From: HOT-345 sp963531535
Lineage (GTDB): Bacteria > Patescibacteriota > Gracilibacteria > Absconditabacterales > Absconditicoccaceae
NCBI GenBank assembly: GCA_963531535.1
Contig: CAUSGX010000010.1
Location: forward strand, 1 to 33,770
Length of the DNA stretch: 33,770 nt
Direction: 5' to 3'
The notes under the pieces were generated by a model that saw only the letters and a program-made list of their open reading frames with translations, had not been told where the DNA came from and made no database searches. How positions within the stretch are numbered: the first letter of the stretch is position 1; each line of letters opens with the position of its first letter. Positions 1 through 8,054 of this stretch are shown in pieces. Position numbers and translations under genes: made by a program.

Positions 1-120
1 GACAAAATAAACAAATATAAGAAAATATGTTAAAAAAATCATAAAAAATAAAGAAGATAGTAAATAAAAATATAGTATAAAACTGGTATTTTTGCTTTTC
101 TTAAAAATCTTTTTAAAAAA

Positions 121-148
121 TTGACATTTTAAAAAAAAGATATATAAT
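121..148 (+). promoter_or_regulatory. Sigma70-type promoter of the SLH protein gene
   Basis: A TTGACA box at 121-126 and a TATAAT box at 143-148 are separated by 16 bases. Transcription would start near 155, about 200 bases before the ATG at 363. Both boxes match the consensus exactly, so this should be a strong promoter. Confidence 0.75.
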
Positions 149-154
149 ATTGTT

Positions 155-362
155 GTCGCAAGAATGATAGTAATCTTGTGATAGGAAAAATCCACTTCCT
201 TTGGAGAATAACGTTTTAGATAGTACCTTTGAAATAAACCATAAAAATCAGATTTTTTCTGATGAGTTTTTCAGAGCGTGAACAGTATTCTTCACAAATT
301 GTCTTTGTAAACGAATAAAAAGGTTCTACACACAAGCCGTTTTATTCATAAAAAAAGACAAG
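155..362 (+). promoter_or_regulatory. Long structured 5' leader of the SLH protein gene
   Basis: About 200 untranslated bases lie between the promoter and the ATG. They hold several possible hairpins. CGCAAGA and TCTTGTG pair near 158-180, with one G-U. AGGAA and TTCCT pair near 183-200. ATCAGA and TCTGAT pair around 247-263. GAATAAAA at 313-320 pairs with TTTTATTC at 340-347. I recognise no known riboswitch class. Such leaders often stabilise mRNA or give feedback control for abundant surface proteins, but that role is inference. Confidence 0.35.
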
Positions 363-1793
363 ATGAAACAACCTTCAAGAACTCATTTTGGAGGGATGTG
401 GAAAGTTTTAGCAGTGATTGTGATCTTTTGATATACTGTTTCTAGTGTGCTTGCCTCAAATATTACAAGTATCAAGAATACAGAATCAAACCCAATTACT
501 CCAGCTTCTAGCCTCCAAAAGGAAATTGAGACTGATGTTGCCTTGAGTGCTAAAAAGGTATGGAACAACCTGGTAAATTTTATGCAAGATGGTATGGATG
601 GTGCTTCAACTGGGATCGAAAAATCTCAGAAAGAAAAACCTGATTCAGCTTCTGATATAAAATATCCAATCGTTCGTAGCGTTTTACCTCAGACAGAATC
701 AGCGCTCTTGCCTGCTTTTTGAGATATCAGTACTGATCCTCATAGAGCAAGTATTGAAGCTCTCGCTAGTATTTGAGTTATTCAATGATGAGCAAGTGGA
801 AAGTATTATCCGCATAACTTTGTTCGTACGAGTGATTTTATTAGAGTTGTACTAGATATTTATAGATACAAACTTGGATATTCACTAGAATCAACTAACG
901 GTCTTTCTGATCAGAGTTTTTTCAAGCAAGGTTATGGAAATGCACTTCTTCTCAAAAAACTCAATACCGCAAAAGCTTTATGATTTCTTGATCATCTAGG
1001 GACAATTGAGCTTGATGCTCTAATTACTCCTGTTCAAGCGATGCAGATCCTTAACACTATTTTAGATCTCAATCCATATATCGGTCAAAAAGAGAAAGTA
1101 AATCTGATTTCTTCTTCTGATACTCAGTTTACTAAATCACAGATGGCCTGATATTTGGCAGATATTTTCCAGTTGGAAAAAAGTATCATATCACCGGTAT
1201 TTAATGATATTAGTAATCATAGATATCATGCGGCAATTACCAAATTAGCACAGCTCGGGGTAGTAGCTGGTAAGAATGGTAATTTCTATCCAGATAATGA
1301 TGTCCTTCGTGCGGACTGAATAGTTATGCTCGCCAATAGTTTACTGGCTCAGCAGTGAAAAGCACTTGTTATTACTAATTTTACTCATTTACCAAAAATC
1401 AATGATACAACCTATTTTGCAGCCTTTGCTCCCCATTTGGAATATTTGCTTACAAATGAGATATGAGATTTTCTACTTCGTAATGAACAGTCAGGATATC
1501 TGTTTTTACCTCATGCTCAGCTTACTAAGTGAGAGGCTTATCAGCTTGTTTCCCAAGCTACTAGAGCTAAGTTGCTCAACATGGATCAGTGAGAGACCTC
1601 CAAACCGATCACGAGAGGAGAGCTAGCGGATCTAATCGTTCAGGCTTTTGATTTTGCTCCTAAAGAGTCAACACCCTTAGCCTATCAACCTACTTCTGAA
1701 CCTCAAAGTGCTAATACTAAAAACCAAGCACTCAGAGAGGAGAAGAAATGATTTCTCGCTACTTTACTCAAAGATATGATGGACACACTCTAG
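363..1793 (+). CDS. SLH-domain surface (S-layer-like) protein
   Basis: A 476-aa protein with 13 in-frame TGA codons read as glycine. The N-terminus has a signal peptide or anchor: a short basic segment, then a hydrophobic stretch around residues 12-31 ending near VSSVLA. Two segments look like S-layer homology domains. The first begins near AFGDISTD (about residue 119) and contains GVIQGG and GKYYPHN. The second begins at FNDISNH (about residue 280) and contains LGVVAG and FYPDND. A weaker third follows. SLH domains bind wall polymers, so the protein is probably anchored at the cell surface. The start is the first ATG after a strong promoter and long leader, and the stop is TAG. The signal peptide and the first two domains are clear; the third domain is inference. 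Confidence 0.82.
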
Positions 1794-1902
1794 TTGATAC
1801 CAGTACTTGGAAAAAATAAACAAGGTTAAACCTCACAAAAAATTAGACTTTTTTGATCTTTCGCTTAGTATTTAAGCATTTTATACTTAATCATATAATA
1901 CC

Positions 1903-2193
1903 ATGAAAAAAACAGACACAATTAGATATAATAGTTATGAAAAGGATATTGTTCAAGGACTTGAACCAAATGAAGCTTTATACCTTCAGAAGCAATCTGC
2001 GAGAATGAGAAAAAATACGCAGCAAGCGGATATTTTAAGATCTCAGGAAGCTGAAATCAATGAATATATTTCTCATACTTCAAATGCGCTTTCTAGCACA
2101 TTGAATCTTAGCGATAGCTTTTCTTCTCAGATGAGAAATCAAGTTTTGAACACCAAACATGACTTGCATCATCTCTTTTCTCTTGAACACTAA
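1903..2193 (+). CDS. Small hypothetical protein, 96 aa
   Basis: A short, charged, mostly helical protein starting MKKTDTIRYNSYEKD. It has no TGA codons and only one glycine. No transmembrane segment or known motif is visible. A TATAAT box at 1894-1899 lies just upstream of the ATG, and a strong terminator begins 21 bases after the stop, so the gene looks like a single transcription unit. It may be a cytoplasmic coiled-coil protein. Function is unknown. Confidence 0.6.
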   Translation: MKKTDTIRYNSYEKDIVQGLEPNEALYLQKQSARMRKNTQQADILRSQEAEINEYISHTSNALSSTLNLSDSFSSQMRNQVLNTKHDLHHLFSLEH

Positions 2194-2214
2194 AAGTTCT
2201 AGATGACAAGCGAG

Positions 2215-2244
2215 AAATCTCCACATTTTTGTGGAGATTTTTTT
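2215..2244 (+). terminator. Intrinsic terminator of the 96-aa gene
   Basis: A perfect 10-bp stem (AAATCTCCAC at 2215-2224, GTGGAGATTT at 2231-2240) with a 6-base loop runs into a T tract ending at 2244. Confidence 0.85.
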
Positions 2245-2255
2245 GTTATAAAAAG

Positions 2256-2627
2256 ATGAAAAATCTGATGAGAAATCGCCGTTGGTATGTGAGTATTCCT
2301 TTGGTTTTTGACGAAACAAAGCCTCCTTAGACCATCTCTCCAATCTCACAAAAAAGGTGAAAATATAGGTTGAAAGCTGAGACTTGTCCTATTGCTCTTG
2401 GAGTAGATTTTGGGAAGAGAATAGCGGCACAAACTAAAAATGTTTGAAAGGGGATTGAGGTGGTTTTTAGGTTTAGTTTGATACCCGAAGATCTTCGAGA
2501 GTCTTCAGGAGGAGAGATCTGGAGTCGAAGTTACAATCAGACAAAGGAGGGCTGGTGTGGCTCGTGGGATACCAGGAGCAGAGCAATGGCTGTCATATTA
2601 GATTATCGGAGGAGTGTTAGATATTAG
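2256..2627 (+). pseudogene. Broken ORF with TnpB-like RuvC-I segment
   Basis: An open frame from the ATG at 2256 is interrupted by TAG at 2328-2330, then stays open for 98 more codons to TAG at 2625. Before the stop it reads RRWYVSIPLVFDE, which resembles the RWYVSIPVEFE segment of TnpB (IS200/IS605 OrfB) just ahead of the RuvC domain. After the stop it reads ALGVDFGKRIAA, which fits the RuvC-I motif carrying the first catalytic Asp. The later part resembles nothing I know and may be frameshifted. No zinc ribbon, later RuvC motifs or element ends are visible. The best reading is a decayed TnpB-type remnant. It could instead be an unrelated pseudogene. Confidence 0.35.
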
Positions 2628-2726
2628 AAATAATAAAAGAGACACTTTCTATTAGATGTGTTTTTGTCTTGATTTTTGGATTGAAAAGAGTATGAAATTA
2701 TTATTTTAATTTTTAATTCATTGCGA

Positions 2727-3242
2727 ATGGAATTATTCATTCAGAAAATGGAGGCATTATTGTTTACTAAGCGTTCCAGTTTCTTCTTCATTATTTTGCG
2801 AACAATTACAGTAATTGGCTTAATTCTTTTTTTGTCTCCTATTTTTTTAGCCTTACTTCCTGAAAAATGTAGTGAGCATATTACAGAATATATAAAAGTT
2901 TGAGGATGGGTTTTGTTGGTTGCAGGAATTTTATGGATATTGGTTCTTTGATCAGAGGCTGAAAGTGGGATATCTTTAGAGGACTTCCTTGAGAATATAG
3001 GAAATAAAGAATTTACTCGTCATGATTTTGCAAGGTTTTTATATGGCAAAGAAGTTGAAGCAAAGGATTATAAATATAAAAGATTGGGTAGAATATTGAG
3101 AAATGCAATAGGAGATCTGATCCAAGAGACATGATCTAAGAACAATAGGATTACCTATAAAAAAATTGAGAAAGAAAACAAACAGAAGAATACGAAAAAG
3201 AGAAATAGTAAAAAATGAAATAAAGAAAAATCTGACCTTTAG
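2727..3242 (+). CDS. Small membrane protein, 171 aa
   Basis: The N-terminal half has two hydrophobic segments, roughly residues 19-46 and 60-74. A strongly basic, Lys-rich tail of about 30 residues follows and probably lies in the cytoplasm. Four TGA codons are read as glycine. The ATG at 2727 is preferred over an in-frame TTG two codons upstream. A terminator overlaps the stop codon. No family is recognised. Codon use is AT-rich like the next gene, consistent with accessory DNA. Confidence 0.6.
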
Positions 3243-3259
3243 TCAGATTTCTTTTTTTT
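3228..3259 (+). terminator. Intrinsic terminator overlapping the stop codon
   Basis: AAATCTGAC at 3228-3236 pairs perfectly with GTCAGATTT at 3242-3250, followed by a T-rich tract. The two arms are inverted copies of the recurrent AAATCTGA word. Confidence 0.85.
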
Positions 3260-3389
3260 CTTTTTCAAAAAAATCCTTACAATTGTGGGGTGTACAAAGT
3301 GATTGTAAGTGTATGGGGTATTGAGAGGATTGCAAGAGGATTGATTTCTACAAAAAACGGCAAAATTTGTCTATTATTTTATGCTTTAT

Positions 3390-3417
3390 TTGAAATATTC
3401 CCGCAAAACATTATATT
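3390..3417 (+). promoter_or_regulatory. Possible promoter for the TPR-HEPN gene
   Basis: TTGAAA at 3390-3395 and TATATT at 3412-3417 are 16 bases apart, giving a leader of about 100 bases before the ATG at 3524. The rest of the 3260-3523 gap is AT-rich and shows nothing else I can name. Confidence 0.35.
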
Positions 3418-3523
3418 GATATAAATTTTTCTTACTAAAAAATAATAAGTATCTAGAGAGATTAACAATTTAGTAGCTATATTTTTGTTGTGTTACTAGC
3501 TATTTAGAATTTAAAAAAAGATC

Positions 3524-5875
3524 ATGAAAAAACATATAGGTATCAGAAAACTAATTAATACTAAAAAGTATGAAGAAGCGATAACTAAATTAGAAAAAAT
3601 AAAAAATATTGATCAATATTGAAAATTTTTATTGGGGGTTGCTTATATATTTTTATTTAAATCAGAAAAGCAGATACCCAAAGAGTATCTTTTTCACGAC
3701 AGTACAGGAAAGCAGATTTTAGAAGATTTAATAGAAGAAGGATATGATAATCCACAATTATATACATTCTATGTTGATATGTTTCTTCAGTCAGATTATG
3801 AAAAACAAATAAAGATTTTAAAAAGAGGTATACAATATTCGTGAAAAAATGAAAATGCTTGAAAGCTCTATCGTTATTATTTTGCTTTAGAGAAAAATAA
3901 AAACAATGTTCTTGATATATTAAATAATATACCTTCTTTTTTGAGAAGTGAATATTTCGAAACATTAAGAATAGCTACTTATTTTGATTTGTGAGAATAT
4001 AAAAAAACTATCGAAATTTATGATAATCTAATTAAATTATATAATAATCCGATTATTGATTATGTTTACTATTTTTCTTGTATTTTCTCTTGAAAAGAAA
4101 AATTATCTTTAAGTTTTTTTAAAAAACAATTAGAGGAGGATGTTGTAGAGAAATACATAAAGATCAATCAACTTTGACTTGCATTATCTATGGTATATCT
4201 ATCTATTTTTGATATCGATAAGGAAAAATGGATATACAATATAGTATGTATAAATGAGCCTATTGATATATTTTATGAGTTTAAAGAGGGAGGTTATATA
4301 TGTACATATTTTAATGATTTAGAAAGCATTCTTAGATGAAAAATAAAAGAAATGTATAAGAGTAGTCAAATAGGAGAATATGTCAATTATTATGATTACT
4401 TATTACATTGAGCTCATAAAATAACTTTAAAGGAAATTGGAAATATAATTCATTTTATAGAATCTTCATGAATAGTAAAACATAAATTAGTAGAGTTATT
4501 TCAGCAGCTGGTGTACTCAGTTAAAAATGGGAATGAAAAAATCGTATACTTATTAACGAAATGTTATATCAATAACTTCTGGGGCAATGATCAAGTGGAT
4601 TTTTATTTAGATTTGGGAGATATAAAAACAAGAAAATATTATGATGATATTTTATCTGTTCTAAAATATCGTATTACTTATTCTAGAGATGAAAATATGG
4701 TAGATCAAATAGTTGGGTGGTTATTTGGTAATAAGGACTATGAAAATATTATATCATTGTATTATAGTGCCAGATTTAAAGAAGATTTTTTCTTATTCGA
4801 GGTTGCTTATAGTCTAAATAAATCAGATACTTGGGACATAAGACACCAGGGGCTCAAAATATATGAAAAACTTTTGGAAAAGACTCCTGATAATTGTGCT
4901 ATATTAAATAATCTTTGATGTATTTATTCACGCAAAGAAAATCCTGTTTTTAATTTAAAGAAAGCAGTTGATTTTTATAAGCAAGCTAATGAAATTGATC
5001 CTCAAGATAAATTATATAAAGACAATCTTACTCGTACATCTCAAGAATTGGAAGCTCAACAGCAGAAAAATAATGAGATAGAGGAGTGACTAAATAATAT
5101 AAAAAATGAGAGTGGGATTAGTTATATATTAAGTAGGTTGGAAAATTTTCAATCATTTAAAAAATCTAATGGATTTATTATTTGTCCTGGGAAACAATTA
5201 TGACAATATCTTTCAGTACCTTCCCATCTATGATATGATACTATGAAATGATTTCTTGAAAAAAAATATATCTTCAAGGTAGAAGATCATAATTTAGATA
5301 CATTAGCAACAGTTTATAGAATCAATCCTTGAGTAGAAAAATATTTAGAAGAACACCAAAATATTTTACAAAAAGACAGAGAATACCTAAATATAGCTAA
5401 CAAAATACATTCTGAAAATTTTGAAAAACTTTGACTAACTGAAGATTTAAGAGAATGATGTTGTAATATTTTTTGAGATGAGCAAGGATGATTGCTGTAT
5501 AAAGAGCTCCATGAATGTGCAATGTCTAGACTCACAAGACAACATAAAACAACTCTTATTTTATGTTGAAGTATTATAGAGAGTGTTCTTTATATGATGA
5601 TTAAAAAAGAATATCCATGAAAATTTACAATATGAACTAAAACATTTAAAATGAAGGATTTAAATCTCTCCTCATTGTTAGAAGTAGTAAAAGAATCTAG
5701 TCTTATTACAGAAAGTCAAATCTTACACTCTTTTGGGTTATTAAAGTGATGGAGAAATTTAATTCATCCTGCGTTTGAAGAGAAAAAAAAGGCATATGAA
5801 ATTTTAAAGATATCTCAGGAAAACGCCGATATTGCTCGAAATTTAGTTATTCAGACATTAAAATCTTTGTTTTAA
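3524..5875 (+). CDS. Large TPR protein with HEPN-like C-terminal domain
   Basis: A 783-aa protein with more than 20 TGA codons read as glycine. The first 520 residues are helical repeats of TPR type. The clearest is near residues 445-490, with NLGCIYSRKEN and AVDFYKQANEIDPQD. A short Glu/Gln-rich linker follows. The last 120 residues form a helical domain with LILCGSIIESVLY and then WRNLIHP (R744, H748). That pattern is like the R-N-x-x-H motif of HEPN-like domains, many of which are RNases in defence or toxin systems. There is no signal peptide, so the protein is probably cytoplasmic. Codon use is very AT-rich (ATA, TTA, AAA) compared with the housekeeping genes here. The gene stands alone and converges on a cluster of small genes. 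A defence role is inference. Confidence 0.7.
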
Positions 5876-5877
5876 TT

Positions 5878-6198
5878 TTAAACCTGTATTTTATCTAATA
5901 ATAGACGAATAAAATCCTTTTCTGATAATAAATATGTACTAAGAATCCAGAATTCTGGCTCATATTCGTGATAAATTTTCATATCGTACTCAAATCTAAT
6001 ATATTTATCTCAATTTAATATACTTTCAAGGCATAAAAAGTCCCATAAACCACTTTCCCTAGCTTTTAAATAACTTATAGGATATTTCATTCAATTAATT
6101 TTTAATTCATTTTCTGTGATGAATATTTTTCATAACATCCCCCAAGGCTTCCAGCCTCTCTGTATGAGAGAGTTAAGTAAGGTTTCTAGTTCTTTCAT
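5878..6198 (-). CDS. Small hypothetical protein, 106 aa (cluster gene 5)
   Basis: Starts MKELETLLNSLIQRGWKPWG and has three TGA codons read as glycine. The protein is soluble and rich in aromatic and charged residues. Its start lies inside the end of the upstream gene (13-base overlap), suggesting translational coupling. The stop is 2 bases from the stop of the convergent TPR gene. The family is unknown. Confidence 0.6.
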
Positions 6199-6377
6199 TC
6201 TTGATTATTATCACAATCTAAAACATTAGCAATTTTTATCATATCATTAGCAATTTTACCGATTACTTCTACCTTATCTTTCGATTTATCAAGGCAAGAA
6301 TAAATAATATCATTGCTCAATAAATTTAAGAATCTGTTTACCATTTTTTCTGAAAAATAATCTACATTTAATTCCAT
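6186..6377 (-). CDS. Small hypothetical protein, 63 aa (cluster gene 4)
   Basis: Starts MELNVDYFSEKMVNRFLNLL and looks helical and acidic, with two Cys. One TGA near the end is read as glycine, extending the frame to TAG and into the next gene. It starts 32 bases after the upstream gene ends. Overlap on its 3' side supports its being real. Function is unknown. Confidence 0.55.
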
Positions 6378-6409
6378 TCTCTAGTATAAAAAAGAAATAA
6401 AAATCTGGT

Positions 6410-6604
6410 TTAATCTTGTCGAGCCTTGTAAGGATCATGAGGCGGGTAGGTCTTATAGATCTTTTCTCGCCTCCTTTCTTTTCCGTTCCATTTTCTCCGA
6501 GCATAAAGTCTAGGGACTTTGGAGAAGTCAGGTTTTTGGGGCTCTTTGAGTTGCTCACACAAGCGGTCAACTTTCGCTTGTATGGCACTAAAAGGGCAAA
6601 TCAT
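6410..6604 (-). CDS. Small basic protein, 64 aa (cluster gene 3)
   Basis: Starts MICPFSAIQAKVDRLCEQL, with a basic middle (RRKWNGKERRREK) and the tail YPPHDPYKARQD. Its first codons overlap the last codons of the upstream gene by 17 bases in another frame, a typical coupling arrangement. The basic centre could bind nucleic acid, but no known fold is recognised. A competing frame in the same place has no coupling and is judged a shadow. Confidence 0.5.
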   Translation of the reverse strand: MICPFSAIQAKVDRLCEQLKEPQKPDFSKVPRLYARRKWNGKERRREKIYKTYPPHDPYKARQD

Positions 6605-6749
6605 CAGATTTATTCTCTGATTCTCATAGATTATCTTCCCATAATTCTATAATCTTATCTTTCATTGCTCAACTGATTTTGTAGCACTTACTAATATCAT
6701 CTATCAGGTCTTGAGCAGTAGTAAAACTTGCTACAAAGGTTGGCTTCAT
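6588..6749 (-). CDS. Small acidic protein, 53 aa (cluster gene 2)
   Basis: Starts MKPTFVASFTTAQDLIDDI and ends SDDLPF. Two TGA codons are read as glycine (in ISGAM and NLGES); with standard stops the frame would be broken, so it is easily missed. It follows the membrane-protein gene by 3 bases and overlaps the next one. Function is unknown. Confidence 0.55.
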
Positions 6750-6752
6750 TTT

Positions 6753-6914
6753 TTACCTACGAACAGGGAATAAAATCAGATTTCTTTTTTGTTTTTGCGT
6801 TGGTGCGTTCATCACCACATAAGCAAACCCTATAATTCCCATTACTACAGCTGTAGTAGGATTGAATATAAATCGAGCCAGAAAAGCAGGCAACAAGAAA
6901 AATAAGGTCTTCAT
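6753..6914 (-). CDS. Small membrane protein, 53 aa (cluster gene 1)
   Basis: The first 35 or so residues are hydrophobic (MKTLFFLLPAFLARF, then VVMGIIGFAYVVM), followed by a short basic tail (QKQKRN). It probably spans the membrane once or twice. The ATG at 6914 is chosen; an upstream in-frame TTG is less likely. It heads the five-gene minus-strand cluster. Function is unknown. Confidence 0.55.
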   Translation of the reverse strand: MKTLFFLLPAFLARFIFNPTTAVVMGIIGFAYVVMNAPTQKQKRNLILFPVRR

Positions 6915-6956
6915 AGTGATGATTCTACACGAGATATAAAAGACCAATACTGACCT

Positions 6957-7190
6957 ATGTTGTATAGTGTTTCGCCTATCGCTACTCTTGACTCCAGCAA
7001 GAGAGCGGATAGGGGAGCGGGTGAGTTTTGCCCTGGGTAGGGATTAACAAAAAACAACCTACATTATACAACCCACACTGAGGCTATGATCGCATAGCTT
7101 AAGCGCAGGGACACCTAAGTGGGAGTTGTATAATACAAGTTGTTGTCGAGCTATTTGTCATACTTAGGTCCCCACTTAGTATTGGCTAGT
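6957..7190. other. GC-rich structured block with inverted repeats
   Basis: No ORF fits this block, which is visibly richer in G+C than its surroundings. It holds two strong inverted repeats: CCTATCGCT...CTCTTG with CAAGAG...AGCGGATAGG at 6975-7013, and a long pair at about 7053-7147 listed separately. A further pair, CACCTAAGTGGG at 7112 and ACTTAGGTCCCC at 7162, is partly complementary. It may be a non-coding RNA, the leader of the small-gene cluster, or the end of a mobile element. It does not match tmRNA, RNase P RNA or SRP RNA signatures I know. Confidence 0.45.
7053..7147 (-). repeat. Long imperfect inverted repeat, about 28-bp arms
   Basis: The left arm is near 7053-7082 and the right arm near 7115-7147. 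Both carry ATTATACAAC or its complement, with matching flanks differing at a few positions, several of them G-U compatible on the minus strand. The loop contains a smaller perfect hairpin (GCTATG, ATCG, CATAGC at 7083-7098). On the minus strand the structure runs into six Ts, like a large terminator. Each arm also contains a TATAAT-like box. Confidence 0.55.
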
Positions 7191-7235
7191 TAATTGATGT
7201 TTCAGATAGGCAAGCCCAACACTCAGTGGATATAC

Positions 7236-7268
7236 AAAAAAGCCTATTATCAACAGAGATAATAGGCT
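7236..7268 (-). terminator. Terminator of tRNA-Arg
   Basis: AGCCTATTATC at 7241-7251 and GATAATAGGCT at 7258-7268 form a perfect 11-bp stem with a 6-base loop. On the minus strand it is followed by a T run. It lies 30 bases beyond the 3' end of the tRNA. Confidence 0.85.
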
Positions 7269-7298
7269 CTATATATGGTGGAAACTAATGTTTCATAA

Positions 7299-7370
7299 TG
7301 CCCCAGCCCGGAGTCGAACCGGGATTACAGTCTTCGCAGGACTGTGTCCTATCCATTGAACGACTGGAGC
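7299..7370 (-). tRNA. tRNA-Arg(GCG)
   Basis: A full cloverleaf is visible on the minus strand. The acceptor stem is GCTCCAG/CTGGGGC with one T-G pair. The D stem is GTTC/GGAC. The anticodon stem CAGTC/GACTG carries loop CTGCGAA, giving anticodon GCG. The T stem is CCCGG/CCGGG with loop TTCGACT. The body is 72 bases including discriminator A, and CCA is not encoded. GCG decodes CGC and CGU arginine codons. Most bacteria use ACG modified to ICG here, so a genomic G at position 34 is unusual. A TATACT box at 7383-7388 with TTGTTT at 7405-7410 (16-base spacing) is a likely promoter. Confidence 0.93.
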
Positions 7371-7521
7371 ATCGCTCCATGCAGTATATGAAACTCTTCT
7401 CAAAAAACAAGCTTTTTCTTGCAATCTGCAACCATTTTCATATAGTATACCAAGCAAATAACCAAAAGAAACTCCGGTTCCTTTTGCTAAAAAAACCACT
7501 TTTACCTTGAAAAAGGATCAC

Positions 7522-7968
7522 GTGAATACGAAAATAAAAACCGAGCTCGCAAAACACATCAATCTCGGCTCAAAGACTGGAGTATTTTTCTCAGCCTTTG
7601 ACTCAGCTGGGCAACTTTTGGCTGCAAATGGGGTGATCAAGACGGATAGAGCAGTGGAGCTACTCGTAGATAGCTTCTGTACTGGAATTCTCAATAAATA
7701 CTGAGAAAAAATCAAAAAGCTGATCTTTGATCTTGTGACTGAAATTAGAATCCAAAACGACCCAAATGAACTCATCAAAGTGCCAATGCATGAGCGAGGA
7801 GTATTCCTTGTGCAGTGAGAGGATCACAAGAGCTGAGTTCTCCTGCCAAATACCAAGTGAATAGATACTATCCAGCAGGCACTCTCCGCTATCAAGCAAA
7901 AATATGGCCTCTCATCACAGGTCTCAGTCTATCTTTTTAAGACTATTAGAGTTGAAATCCCACTATAG
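7522..7968 (+). CDS. AMMECR1-like C-terminal domain protein, 148 aa
   Basis: Four TGA codons are read as glycine. The C-terminal half contains SGVLLPNTKGIDTIQQAL followed by KQKYGL, which resembles the end of AMMECR1-domain proteins (SGVLLPxxxGxDTVEQQ). The usual GCIG core of that family is not seen, so this is a divergent or partial version. The GTG at 7522 is chosen because AAGGA lies just upstream at 7513-7517; an in-frame TTG at 7507 has no such site. There is no ATG start in the frame. A terminator follows the stop. The AMMECR1 function is itself unsettled, so only the similarity is claimed. Confidence 0.55.
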
Positions 7969-8000
7969 ATCAAATATGTGATATAAAAAAATAAAAAAAC

Positions 8001-8025
8001 CTGAAGCATGACTTCAGATTTTTAT
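8001..8025 (+). terminator. Terminator between the AMMECR1-like gene and lepA
   Basis: CTGAAG at 8001-8006 pairs with CTTCAG at 8012-8017, followed by a T-rich tract. It may serve the plus-strand gene. The T-side arm contains TCAGATTT. Confidence 0.65.
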
Positions 8026-8054
8026 TTATATCTTTTGAAAATATTGGGTAGTAA

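Noticed and set aside
383..568. Minus-strand ORF opposite the SLH gene
   Set aside because: It is a shadow of the long SLH reading frame, which has a promoter, signal peptide and domains.
6310..6588. Alternative 92-aa minus-strand frame in the small-gene cluster
   Set aside because: It overlaps two frames that show coupled starts and stops, and it has low-complexity composition at its end.
6957..7190. tmRNA, RNase P RNA or SRP RNA
   Set aside because: None of their conserved sequence motifs is present, so only an unnamed structured region is reported.
7293..7510. Two ORFs running through the tRNA-Arg locus on opposite strands
   Set aside because: The DNA folds as a complete tRNA, and the ORFs have no other support.
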